Source: an uncultured Coprococcus sp. (GTDB taxonomy: Bacteria; Bacillota; Clostridia; Lachnospirales; Lachnospiraceae). From it: 11,156 bases of DNA. This document shows, one piece after another, positions 1-6,463 of this stretch (the first letter of the stretch is position 1; every line of letters starts with the position of its first letter). The DNA is taken from positions 1 to 11,156 of the forward strand of contig URJI01000089.1 in assembly GCA_900548215.1 (NCBI GenBank), given 5' to 3'. The notes below the pieces were generated by a model, which saw only the letters and a list, made by a program, of their open reading frames with translations, was not told the origin of the DNA and did no database searches. The position numbers and the translations under genes were made by a program.

Positions 1-864
1 AGACTGCCCATTTGTAGTCATAAGAGTGTTGATCTGGTACTGGATAGTCTGAACACCTGACTTGAGCTCATCTTTCAGTCTTTCTGTTATGAGCTTCTCA
101 AGGGTGTCAGGATCTATCTTGTCGCCAAATTCTTCGGTATATCTCTTCTTATATTTGTTGTAGCTCTTTCTGAGGTACTTGCCAAGATGACGGACGTCAA
201 CCGACTGACCGCCATACTGGCTGGATGCAACGGATGCTATTATCTGTGTGACAATAGTACATGCAACCTGAAAACTCTTAGGGCTTTCGATAAGTTTTCC
301 GTTCATTACGGTGCCGTTGTCCAACATATCACCTATATTTATAAGGCAGCAGTTGAATATCGGCTGCAGGAAATAGTCTGCATCGTGAAAATGTATAGCA
401 CCCTCTTCGTGAGCTTTGGAAATCTTCTCAGGAAGAAGCATTCTCTTTGTGAGGTCCTTTGATACTTCACCGGCGATGAGGTCTCGCTGTGTAGATGCAA
501 CGGTTGCGTTCTTGTTGGAATTCTCCTCCATGACGTCCTTGTTCCGGTTCTGTATAAGACTGAGTATGGAGTCGTCAGTGGTGTTGGCCTTCCTTATAAG
601 TTCGCGGCTATATCTGTATATGATGTATGTTTTGGCGAGTACGAACTTGCCGTCAGCCATAATTCCCTGTTCGATGATATCCTGGATATCCTCGACAAGC
701 ATTCTCTTTCTGTTCTTTGCCTCGATGCTTCCTACAATCTCTTCAATTTTTTCGTCAGAAATTTTCTCGCAAGGCTCTACTTCCGAATTGGCCTTCTGAA
801 TTGCGAGGATTATCTTGCTTCGGTCGTATGTGACGGCACGACCATCTCTTTTGATAACTTGCAT
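1..864 (-). CDS. nrdD: Anaerobic ribonucleoside-triphosphate reductase, N-terminal part (runs off left edge)
   Basis: Class III ribonucleotide reductase large subunit, a cytoplasmic glycyl-radical enzyme that makes dNTPs from NTPs without oxygen. The first 288 codons are present; the frame is open at base 1, so the catalytic C-terminal part and glycyl-radical site lie outside. Residues about 1-90 form an ATP-cone allosteric domain (begins MQVIKRDGRAVTYDRSKI), the usual dATP/ATP activity switch. The start of the catalytic domain follows, with TQRDLIAGE (125-133), HFHDADYF (158-165), the Cys-Cys of NCCLINI (171-177) and SSQYGGQSVDV (214-224), all familiar from NrdD. The start at 864 is set by an AGGGAG ribosome binding site at 873-878, 8 nt upstream, and by the family N-terminus. 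The upstream promoter carries NrdR-type boxes. The activase gene nrdG, often next to nrdD, would lie to the left. Identification from motifs is firm. Confidence 0.95.
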   Translation of the reverse strand, partial: MQVIKRDGRAVTYDRSKIILAIQKANSEVEPCEKISDEKIEEIVGSIEAKNRKRMLVEDIQDIIEQGIMADGKFVLAKTYIIYRYSRELIRKANTTDDSILSLIQNRNKDVMEENSNKNATVASTQRDLIAGEVSKDLTKRMLLPEKISKAHEEGAIHFHDADYFLQPIFNCCLINIGDMLDNGTVMNGKLIESPKSFQVACTIVTQIIASVASSQYGGQSVDVRHLGKYLRKSYNKYKKRYTEEFGDKIDPDTLEKLITERLKDELKSGVQTIQYQINTLMTTNGQS

Positions 865-920
865 TTCCAAATCTCCCTGTGTATTGTGTGTAATGTGAAA
901 GTGTGTTAAAAAAGTATGCT

Positions 921-968
921 CCCCTAAATATAGTGTTGATGGAAAAGCACGACAACTATATATTGTAT
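921..968. promoter_or_regulatory. Tandem NrdR boxes at the nrdD promoter
   Basis: Two 16-bp sites resemble the NrdR box consensus acaCwATATaTwGtgt. Box A is at 921-936 (core CTAAATATAG, followed by TGT). Box B is at 953-968 (core CTATATATTG, a full core match). Their starts are 32 bp apart, about three helical turns, which is the typical spacing of NrdR box pairs. NrdR is a zinc-ribbon/ATP-cone repressor that senses dATP/ATP and controls ribonucleotide reductase genes. The position just upstream of nrdD and over its promoter fits this role. The nrdR gene itself is not in the window. Confidence 0.8.
927..955 (-). promoter_or_regulatory. Proximal nrdD promoter
   Basis: On the minus strand, a -35 TTGTCG (complement of 950-955) and a -10 TATATT (complement of 927-932) are separated by exactly 17 bp. 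Transcription would start near 920, about 55 nt before the nrdD start codon. The -10 lies inside one NrdR-type box and the -35 touches the other, so a bound repressor would block RNA polymerase directly. The match is 4/6 and 5/6 to the sigma-A consensus; assignment is by eye. Confidence 0.65.
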
Positions 969-986
969 ATTGGCTGAAAAAGCCGC

Positions 987-1024
987 AAAAAAAATTAGCG
1001 ACAAAAAACTGCCTCGTCGCAAAT
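987..1024 (-). terminator. Terminator-like hairpin with T-run upstream of nrdD
   Basis: Read on the minus strand, GCGAC (complement of 1016-1020) pairs with GTCGC (complement of 998-1002) around a 13-nt loop. After one T-T mismatch the stem continues for 3 bp (ATT with AAT, outer arms about 1022-1024 and 994-996), and a run of T follows (complement of 987-994). This resembles a Rho-independent terminator or attenuator placed between the strong promoter at 1052-1080 and the proximal nrdD promoter. The stem is short and AT-rich at its base, so strength is uncertain. Confidence 0.45.
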
Positions 1025-1051
1025 ACCCACACAGATGTCTCAACATTGACG

Positions 1052-1080
1052 ATTATATCATTACCATATTTGTTTGTCTA
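1052..1080 (-). promoter_or_regulatory. Strong minus-strand promoter between the two box pairs
   Basis: Minus-strand TAGACA (complement of 1075-1080), a 17-bp spacer and a perfect TATAAT (complement of 1052-1057). Transcription would begin near 1045, running toward nrdD with a leader of about 180 nt. By consensus match this is the best promoter in the gap, better than the NrdR-overlapped one. A terminator-like hairpin lies about 20-55 nt downstream of the start, so the transcript may stop early (see 987-1024). Confidence 0.6.
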
Positions 1081-1097
1081 CAGTATATTTGGAAAAA

Positions 1098-1144
1098 GTA
1101 CAAAATATAGAAAAAAGAAAATTATGGTTAACTATATATTGTAG
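1098..1144. promoter_or_regulatory. Second, distal pair of NrdR-like boxes
   Basis: A second pair of sites: 1098-1113 (core CAAAATATAG, one mismatch to the core pattern, poor flanks) and 1129-1144 (core CTATATATTG, identical to the core of the proximal Box B). Their starts are 31 bp apart, close to the proximal spacing. They may bind the same repressor, or allow looping with the proximal pair about 175 bp away. The region is AT-rich, so the weaker site could be chance; the stronger site and the spacing make the pair credible. It lies 188 bp before the divergent lipoprotein gene and could in principle affect that gene too. Confidence 0.55.
1104..1131 (-). promoter_or_regulatory. Possible distal nrdD-side promoter inside the second box pair
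   Basis: Minus-strand TTAACC (complement of 1126-1131) and TATATT (complement of 1104-1109) are spaced 16 bp apart, within the distal NrdR-like pair. The arrangement copies the proximal one: -10 inside the lower box, -35 next to the upper box. The -35 matches 4/6 and the -10 5/6. It is weak support on its own; the parallel architecture is the main argument. Confidence 0.35.
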
Positions 1145-1319
1145 TTTTGTCTTTGAATAATGTGAAAAGGTGATTGCGCGTCACAAAAAGTGACCCCAAC
1201 ATGTAATTGTGAGAATTCTATGAATTGGGGCAAATTGCTTTATTTTTGCACAAAAGTATGATATAAGTTTATTCGTTGGAGATTATCAAAGGATAATAAT
1301 CTTTAAATATAAGTGTAAA
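1145..1319 (+). other. Gap upstream of the lipoprotein operon: small inverted repeats, weak promoter
   Basis: No gene is seen here. GTCAC at 1180-1184 and GTGAC at 1190-1194 form a 5-bp inverted repeat. Further TGTGA/GTGA half-sites lie at 1161-1165 and 1170-1173, and CCCCAA (1194-1199) can pair with TTGGGG (1225-1230) across a wide loop; these may be operator sequences. A possible promoter for the operon is TTGCTT (1235-1240), a 16-bp spacer and TATGAT (1257-1262), giving a leader of about 65 nt. Its -35 matches only 3/6, so the promoter call is tentative. Confidence 0.35.
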
Positions 1320-1331
1320 AGAGGTATAGAA

Positions 1332-2606
1332 ATGAGAAGATTAAAAAAAGGCTGTGTGGTAGTCGTTGCTTTCGCACTGTCCATGGCACTCATGACGGGG
1401 TGTGGAGATAAGAACGGAAAAGATGATAAGATTGCTGCTACATCGACAGATGCAGTAACCACTGAGGGCACTGCGGATTCAGGCAGTGGCACGTCGGCAA
1501 CAAGTTTTAGCAGCATAGAGGATATGGTTGACCAGTATGCAGCTGATGTTCAGCTCGGTGACTACAAGGGCATGACTTATGAGGACAAGACGGAGGCTGT
1601 AACAGATGCGGAAGTTCAGAGTAAGGTTGACGAGTTTGTAGATGGACTTGCAACATTTGACAAAGATACTACGAGTGCGGCAAAAAAAGGCGATACAGTG
1701 AATATTGACTTTGTCGGTTCCGTTGATGGGGAAGAATTTGAAGGCGGTAATTCCAATGGAACAGGATATGATCTCGTTCTTGGCTCAGGATCATTCATCG
1801 ATGGATTTGAGGATCAGATAATAGGACATAAGGCTGGGGACAAATTCACAGTTACAGCGACATTCCCGGAGAACTACGGAAAAGAAGAGTTGAATGGCAA
1901 AGAGGCTCAGTTTGAGACGACTCTCAATTATATAAAGATTGACAAGCCGGCTACATACAATGACGAGCTTGTAGCAGCAAACACTGATTATAAGACCACA
2001 GCTGAGTACGAGGCAAGTGTCCGCAAGGAACTTGAGCAGGATAAGGCAGATTCAGCACTTGCAAGCGCACAGAATGAGATCATGGTCAAGGTTATCAACA
2101 ACGCCGTGATCAATAATCTTTCAGTAGATGATATACAGGCAAGCACTGACAATCTCATATCATCCATTAAGTCACAGGCTGAGACATATGGAATGGACTA
2201 TGCAACATATATCTACTATTATTATGGATATGACGATTCAGATAAATTTGAAGAGTATGTAAAGAGTATCTGCGAGGAGGCACAGAAGGAGAAGATGGTT
2301 ATGTGTGCCATTGCAAAGAAGGAGAACATTACCATCACTGACGAGGAGACAGATGCATACCTGAACGATTATGCAGCCAAGAACAGCATCGATGTGGACA
2401 GCCTGAAGAGCACACTCACAGACGTTGAATGCAAGTACAACGCGCTGGCAAAGAAAGTCATGGATTTCCTTGTTGAGAATGCAAAGGCAACTGAGGTAAC
2501 TACAGCAGCTGCAACAGAGGCAGATTCTGAGTCTGCAGATGATCAGGAGGAGACCACAGCTGAAGAGACAGAGGCAGATACAGAAGCAGATACCACTGCT
2601 GAGTAA
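1332..2606 (+). CDS. Trigger-factor-like foldase lipoprotein (FKBP domain plus trigger factor C-domain)
   Basis: A 424-residue predicted lipoprotein. A basic start, hydrophobic stretch and lipobox LMTGC put the lipidated cysteine at residue 24. A disordered Ser/Thr/Gly-rich linker follows to about residue 60. Residues about 118-203 form an FKBP-type peptidyl-prolyl isomerase domain of the trigger-factor subtype: GDTVNIDFVGSVDGEEFEGG, SGSFIDGFEDQIIG (152-165), then FPENYG. The pocket positions Asp126-Phe127, Phe136, Phe155-Ile156 and Phe159 appear kept, so isomerase activity is plausible. Residues about 207-388 resemble the helical trigger-factor C-terminal (SurA-like) chaperone domain. The ribosome-binding N-domain is absent. 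The tail 389-424 is very acidic and Thr/Ala-rich. It probably works at the outer face of the membrane on exported proteins, like PrsA; this role is inferred. AGAGG at 1320-1324 supports the start. It is followed after 21 bp by a paralogue. Confidence 0.85.
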   Translation: MRRLKKGCVVVVAFALSMALMTGCGDKNGKDDKIAATSTDAVTTEGTADSGSGTSATSFSSIEDMVDQYAADVQLGDYKGMTYEDKTEAVTDAEVQSKVDEFVDGLATFDKDTTSAAKKGDTVNIDFVGSVDGEEFEGGNSNGTGYDLVLGSGSFIDGFEDQIIGHKAGDKFTVTATFPENYGKEELNGKEAQFETTLNYIKIDKPATYNDELVAANTDYKTTAEYEASVRKELEQDKADSALASAQNEIMVKVINNAVINNLSVDDIQASTDNLISSIKSQAETYGMDYATYIYYYYGYDDSDKFEEYVKSICEEAQKEKMVMCAIAKKENITITDEETDAYLNDYAAKNSIDVDSLKSTLTDVECKYNALAKKVMDFLVENAKATEVTTAAATEADSESADDQEETTAEETEADTEADTTAE

Positions 2607-2627
2607 GATGAGATATGGAGAGATAAT

Positions 2628-3839
2628 ATGAGAGTAAAGAAGATATTTGCATATGGAATGGTCGCAGTCATGTGTGCTGGAATGATGACCGGCTGTGGCA
2701 AGAATGATACAAAAAGCCAGTTCAAGACGTATTCAAAGTGTGCAACTGTGGATAAGGCTGCGTACACAGATATAGAATATGTGCCTGAGTCAAGAGAAGT
2801 TTCGCAGGAGGATGTTGACAGTGCGATAGACAGTTTCTGCAGCGACAACTCAGAGACAACACAGGATAAGACGAGTGCTATAAAGGACGGAGATAAGGTA
2901 AATGTGGACTATGTTGAGACAATCTCCGGTACAGAGAAGGACAGTAAGACAGCATATGATATAACCATCGGAAGCAATACTCTTGGTGATGGCAGTGATG
3001 AGCAGCTCATCGGAAGCAAGCCTGGGGATAAGAAGACTGTCACAGTGTCATATCCTGATGATTACAGTGATACCACAGTCGCAGGACTCACAGCAGAGTT
3101 TGAGGTTACTATCAATTATATAGCAGTGACAAATGTTCCTGAATACACAGATGCTCTCGTAAAGAAGGCGTCAGATGGAGAATATACAAATACAACAGAT
3201 TACACTGCGCATCTGAAGGAAGACCTTCAGGATGAGAAGAACAAGTCAGCAGACAAGGCAGACAGAGAGGCTGTACTTAAGGCTGTCGAGGAGAAGGTTA
3301 CATTTGACAAGTATCCTGAGGATGAGATTCAGTCGTCGGTTCAGAGCCTTGTGTCGAACATTAAAAGTGCTGCTCAGAACTATGGAATAGATTTTGAGAC
3401 ATATGCAAAGTATCTCATGGGATATCAGGATGAGGCGGCTTTCCTTGATTACCTTCACACAACCGTTGAGAGCGTTATGAAGGAGAAGATAGTTGTGTCA
3501 TGCATAGCTCTTGACAATGACCTTTTAGCTGACGATAGTGATATAGCAGATTACAGGAAGACTCTGATGGAGGAGAACAATCTGGAGAATGATTCAGACA
3601 TAGACCAGTATTATTCTGCTGATGATATCATGTTTTTTGCAACAGAGGAGAATGTGCTCGACTTCCTGATGGACAGAGCAGTTCAGACTGAGGCGACAGC
3701 GACAGATGCAGACAAGACAGAAGAAGGGACAGCAGCTGCTTCAGAAGGCAGCACTGCTGAGGATGCAACGGCTGCTTCAGAAGATAACACTGACGAGGAT
3801 GCAGAGGCTGACACTACTGTCGGCACCGAGGCTGAATAA
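2628..3839 (+). CDS. Second trigger-factor-like lipoprotein, with degenerate FKBP domain
   Basis: A 403-residue paralogue of the preceding gene, 21 bp downstream and clearly in the same operon (GGAGAG ribosome binding site at 2617-2622). The signal peptide has lipobox MMTGC, with the lipidated cysteine at residue 23. Residues about 86-167 align to the FKBP domain (GDKVNVDYVETISG, then SYPDDY), but the loop that in the first copy reads SFIDGFEDQIIG is NTLGDGSDEQLIG here. The Phe-Ile and the Gly-Phe-Glu core are lost, so proline isomerase activity is doubtful. Residues about 172-353 keep the trigger-factor C-domain pattern (for example SAAQNYGIDFETYAKYLMG, 247-265). The tail from about 354 is acidic and Ala/Thr-rich like its neighbour's. 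It may be a holdase-type chaperone partner of the first protein. The family is clear from the paralogue; the function is inferred. Confidence 0.8.
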   Translation: MRVKKIFAYGMVAVMCAGMMTGCGKNDTKSQFKTYSKCATVDKAAYTDIEYVPESREVSQEDVDSAIDSFCSDNSETTQDKTSAIKDGDKVNVDYVETISGTEKDSKTAYDITIGSNTLGDGSDEQLIGSKPGDKKTVTVSYPDDYSDTTVAGLTAEFEVTINYIAVTNVPEYTDALVKKASDGEYTNTTDYTAHLKEDLQDEKNKSADKADREAVLKAVEEKVTFDKYPEDEIQSSVQSLVSNIKSAAQNYGIDFETYAKYLMGYQDEAAFLDYLHTTVESVMKEKIVVSCIALDNDLLADDSDIADYRKTLMEENNLENDSDIDQYYSADDIMFFATEENVLDFLMDRAVQTEATATDADKTEEGTAAASEGSTAEDATAASEDNTDEDAEADTTVGTEAE

Positions 3840-3895
3840 AAGAAAATATAGGATTACGTAGGAATAAAATATATAGACAGACATATTTTATATGT

Positions 3896-3929
3896 AAAGA
3901 AGGAGGCTGTGCGTGCAGTCTCCTTCTTT
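3896..3929 (+). terminator. Terminator of the lipoprotein operon
   Basis: A 14-bp stem with one G-U pair: 3896-3909 (AAAGAAGGAG plus GCTG) pairs with 3916-3929 (CAGT plus CTCCTTCTTT) around a 6-nt loop. It lies 57 bp after the second lipoprotein stop codon. The right arm ends in TTCTTT and no longer T-run follows, so termination could be partial. The stem is nearly symmetric, but nothing on the opposite strand needs it. Confidence 0.75.
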
Positions 3930-4059
3930 GCGTGTATATAGTAAAACTTTATAAATCTGGGATAAGTCCCTGGTATTCTGAATATGCAGAAATGCTGCTG
4001 TAAAACTGAAATGGCGCCCGCAGGGAAAACTAGATAAAGAAAACTGTAGATTATAAGCA
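3930..4059. other. Intergenic stretch without a gene
   Basis: No coding sequence or known RNA family is recognised. GGGA-taag-TCCC (3959-3970) is a small perfect hairpin, and TCCCTG (3967-3972) could instead pair with CAGGGA (4021-4026), an alternative-pairing layout. The promoter at 4060-4088 starts below it, so it would only be transcribed by readthrough or from a weak TATAAA-type promoter near 3950. I attach no function. Confidence 0.4.
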
Positions 4060-4088
4060 TTGACTGGTGAATCGATCACATTTAGAAT
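4060..4088 (+). promoter_or_regulatory. Promoter of the Fn3-like secreted protein pair
   Basis: TTGACT (4060-4065), a 17-bp spacer and TAGAAT (4083-4088), each 5/6 to the sigma-A consensus. The start would be near 4095, leaving a leader of about 130 nt before the start codon at 4227. It follows the upstream terminator, so the secreted protein genes form their own unit. Confidence 0.7.
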
Positions 4089-4144
4089 AGAAATATCAGT
4101 GTTTTACAGAAAGCATTAAGTTTATATTGGAAAACATGACAAGA

Positions 4145-4207
4145 AGCGTCAGCCCCTGTAGAGAAGGTGTTCATTACCTGATAAAACAATAATAATGGGC
4201 TGATGTT
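4145..4207 (+). promoter_or_regulatory. Structured 5' leader element before the Fn3-like genes
   Basis: Bases 4145-4155 (AGCGTCAGCCC) pair with 4197-4207 (GGGCTGATGTT) in an 11-bp helix with two G-U pairs. A small inner hairpin AGGT (4165-4168) with ACCT (4176-4179) sits inside. The helix ends about 7 nt before the ribosome binding site at 4214-4221, so it could affect translation or bind a ligand or protein. I do not recognise a known riboswitch class. The pairing is seen; regulation is inferred. Confidence 0.45.
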
Positions 4208-4213
4208 CGATGA

Positions 4214-4221
4214 GAAAGGGG
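4214..4221 (+). promoter_or_regulatory. Ribosome binding site deciding the start at 4227
   Basis: GAAAGGGG ends 5 nt before ATG 4227. An in-frame ATG at 4203 lies upstream of this site, has no good ribosome binding site of its own, and sits inside the leader helix. The N-terminus from 4227 (MKKNIARKCLCIALASAM) also aligns directly with the start of the downstream paralogue (MKKSFGKKALCIALASAM). Confidence 0.8.
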
Positions 4222-4226
4222 ATATT

Positions 4227-6446
4227 ATGAAAAAGAACATTGCAAGAAAATGCCTGTGCATAGCGCTTGCATCGGCAATGGTATTCGGTGAAGCGGGTAC
4301 AGTGATGGCTGCACAGGGGGAGAGCGCGTCTGCAGGACAGGATATTGCCGTGAGTGCGCAGGCAGAAGATTCGTCAGCAGAGCTGGCAGAAGCGCCGCAT
4401 ATGTGGTATGCGGATGCCTATGATTCGGGTGACAACATTCATATTTCTGGAAATGGAACTGGGAAAAGAATATGTGCATGGGTAAATGGAGTTCTCGTCA
4501 AAGAGATAAAGAACAGTTCAGACACAGACAGCTGGAGTATGAATGTGGATATCACCAAGAGATTTGCATCGAAGTACACGGTCAAGATTGTGGCTTATAG
4601 TTCAGATGGCACCAGCGTATCGAGCAATATTGCTCCTATTGTTGTAAAGAGTATAGCTGTAAGCTCGGATTTGAAAGCGGTGGCAGGTGCGGCTGTTGGT
4701 AGTAAAGGATATGCAAAGAGTACGGGTATCAGCTTAAAAGGAAGATTTACTGAATATTTCAGTGGTAAGTGTATCTATCAGGTATACAGATCTGTAAAGG
4801 CAAATGGCACATACAGCCTGATTGCTACTAACATGGCGACTTTTGATGACGGGATATCTTATGTAGATACAAAAGCAAAACCGGGTGTGACGTATTACTA
4901 TAAGATAAAACTTGCAACCGGAAAAGATAAATATATAACAAAGAATACTGTATATGCAGTCAGCGGCATCGTATCGGTCAGGGGTTCTTATCCGGAAGTT
5001 TCTGGCTTTTATGCCAATAGTTACAGTGATTCAAAAACTGGTAAGACTGGTGTAACTGTAGTTATGAGTTCTGATCTCGCAAACCAGTATGATGTCTACC
5101 GTTCGACCAATAAGAACAGCGGATACAAAAAGATAAAAACAGTATACTCAAATTATTACAATGATCAGGGACTTAGACGGGGAACGGTATATTATTACAA
5201 AGTCCTTCCAAAATATTATGATGTGTCTACAAAGAAAATATATAACGGTAAGATGACAGAGCCAGTGGCTGTTAAGTATATAATGGATAACTGGGCATCA
5301 CCATATCTGACTCAGGTTGGAGACCGGGCGCTCAAGGTAGAATGGGGCTCAAGTTTCAACAAAGCGGCCGACATTTCATATGAAGTGTGGGGAAAACGTA
5401 CGGATATTTCCGGTCTCGGCTACAGGAAACTTGTGACGACAAAGGGATCATCATGTATTCTTAGAAATCTTGCTTCTGATGGAACATACAGTATAAGAGT
5501 CAGGAAAGTTAAAAAGGCTGGCGCTGCTATAAAGTATGAGTGGTCAGATGTATCAGAAAGAACAATGGGGTATACAGACAAGGTTGTTGAACTTAGGTAT
5601 GACACACTGTCATCTGCTATTAATTCAGCAAAGAATGCCCTCACAGTAAGCTATAAGATCTCCTGGTACAGAGATTGGGGAGCAAGTGGATATATTATCA
5701 AAGCTTACAACAATTACACTGGAAAAATTGATAAGATAGCTACCATTAAATCTGGAAAAACAACATCGTATATTTTCAAGAATGTCAGCACAAAAACAGC
5801 TGGTCTGAAATATGATTGTGTATATGTGTATCCATATAAGGGAAGCGCTATTGGTGATCCTGATGGCAATACCTGGAGCATAAAACGGCTTACTTCTGTA
5901 AAGAATGTCAAAGCAGTGCGACTTGGAGAGACTTCATCAAAGATAACCTGGAAACCGGTTCCTGGAGCAAAGAAGTATATTGTATATCGTGATACAGAGC
6001 TTGGATTCAGACAGCAGATTGCTGAGACGACGCATACATACTTCATTGACAAGAATCTGACAAATAATTACACATATACTTACAGTGTGGGTGTGGAGTC
6101 TGCTTATGACGGATTTGGCGACCCGACAATAATTTATTCTTCGTCGTATACACATAAGATAGCGACTCCTAAGATTACAGGTATGGCTAATTCTGCTGCG
6201 GGAGCTGTCACAATCAGATGCGCAAAGGTTGCTAATGCGAAAACATATGTTGTGTATCGCTCAACGACTAAAAATGGTACATACAAAAAGGTTGGAAAGT
6301 TGGCATCTAATCTGACATTTGTGGACAAAAAGCTCTCTAAAGGAAAATCATATTATTACAAGGTTGTAGCATTCTCTGTAAATGATGGTGGAAAAGCTGT
6401 CAGATCAGCAGCTTCTGTTGTAAAGGGAATTGTGATCAAAAAGTAA
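4227..6446 (+). CDS. Secreted multi-module fibronectin-III-like protein (first of a tandem pair)
   Basis: A predicted exported protein of 739 residues. A Sec signal peptide ends near VMA-A (residues 27-29). A low-complexity Ala/Ser/Glu stretch and an N-terminal beta module (about 57-140) follow. Then come about six divergent Fn3-like modules marked by a YxVYRSTxxxGxYxKI...YxDxxxxxGxxYYYKV pattern: YQVYRSV (184-190), YDVYRST (288-294), YEVWGKR (385-391), a GYIIKAYNNY unit (488-497), YIVYRDT (584-590) and YVVYRST (674-680). The third to fifth are the most diverged. There is no LPXTG, SLH, LysM or transmembrane anchor and no catalytic domain that I recognise, so it is probably released or held non-covalently; a binding or adhesive role is a guess. 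It has its own promoter and leader, and the paralogue follows after 17 bp. A longer start at 4203 is possible but less likely. Confidence 0.8.
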   Translation: MKKNIARKCLCIALASAMVFGEAGTVMAAQGESASAGQDIAVSAQAEDSSAELAEAPHMWYADAYDSGDNIHISGNGTGKRICAWVNGVLVKEIKNSSDTDSWSMNVDITKRFASKYTVKIVAYSSDGTSVSSNIAPIVVKSIAVSSDLKAVAGAAVGSKGYAKSTGISLKGRFTEYFSGKCIYQVYRSVKANGTYSLIATNMATFDDGISYVDTKAKPGVTYYYKIKLATGKDKYITKNTVYAVSGIVSVRGSYPEVSGFYANSYSDSKTGKTGVTVVMSSDLANQYDVYRSTNKNSGYKKIKTVYSNYYNDQGLRRGTVYYYKVLPKYYDVSTKKIYNGKMTEPVAVKYIMDNWASPYLTQVGDRALKVEWGSSFNKAADISYEVWGKRTDISGLGYRKLVTTKGSSCILRNLASDGTYSIRVRKVKKAGAAIKYEWSDVSERTMGYTDKVVELRYDTLSSAINSAKNALTVSYKISWYRDWGASGYIIKAYNNYTGKIDKIATIKSGKTTSYIFKNVSTKTAGLKYDCVYVYPYKGSAIGDPDGNTWSIKRLTSVKNVKAVRLGETSSKITWKPVPGAKKYIVYRDTELGFRQQIAETTHTYFIDKNLTNNYTYTYSVGVESAYDGFGDPTIIYSSSYTHKIATPKITGMANSAAGAVTIRCAKVANAKTYVVYRSTTKNGTYKKVGKLASNLTFVDKKLSKGKSYYYKVVAFSVNDGGKAVRSAASVVKGIVIKK

Positions 6447-6463
6447 AAGGGAAGGGGTTAAGT

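Noticed and set aside
187..955. Overlapping open frames on the plus strand at 187-462 and 416-799, and a minus-strand frame at 755-955
   Set aside because: They are shadows of nrdD, whose minus-strand frame runs unbroken from 864 to 1 with clear family motifs. The 755-955 frame is also out of phase with it.
1205..1230. AATTGTGAGAATTC looks like part of a lac-type operator
   Set aside because: The second half-site is missing, and no lac-type gene or regulator is present.
4012..4027. TGGCGCCCGCAGGGA resembles a retroviral tRNA-Lys primer binding site
   Set aside because: It lacks the AAC of the real site, and nothing retroelement-like is nearby; it is chance similarity around a GGCGCC palindrome.
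3995..4040. Possible cyclic-di-GMP (GEMM-type) riboswitch, suggested by CGCAGGGAAAAC near a surface-protein gene
   Set aside because: The other conserved GEMM segments (GACGCAAAGCC, GGCCTAAA, the second helix) are absent, and the segment lies upstream of the likely transcription start.
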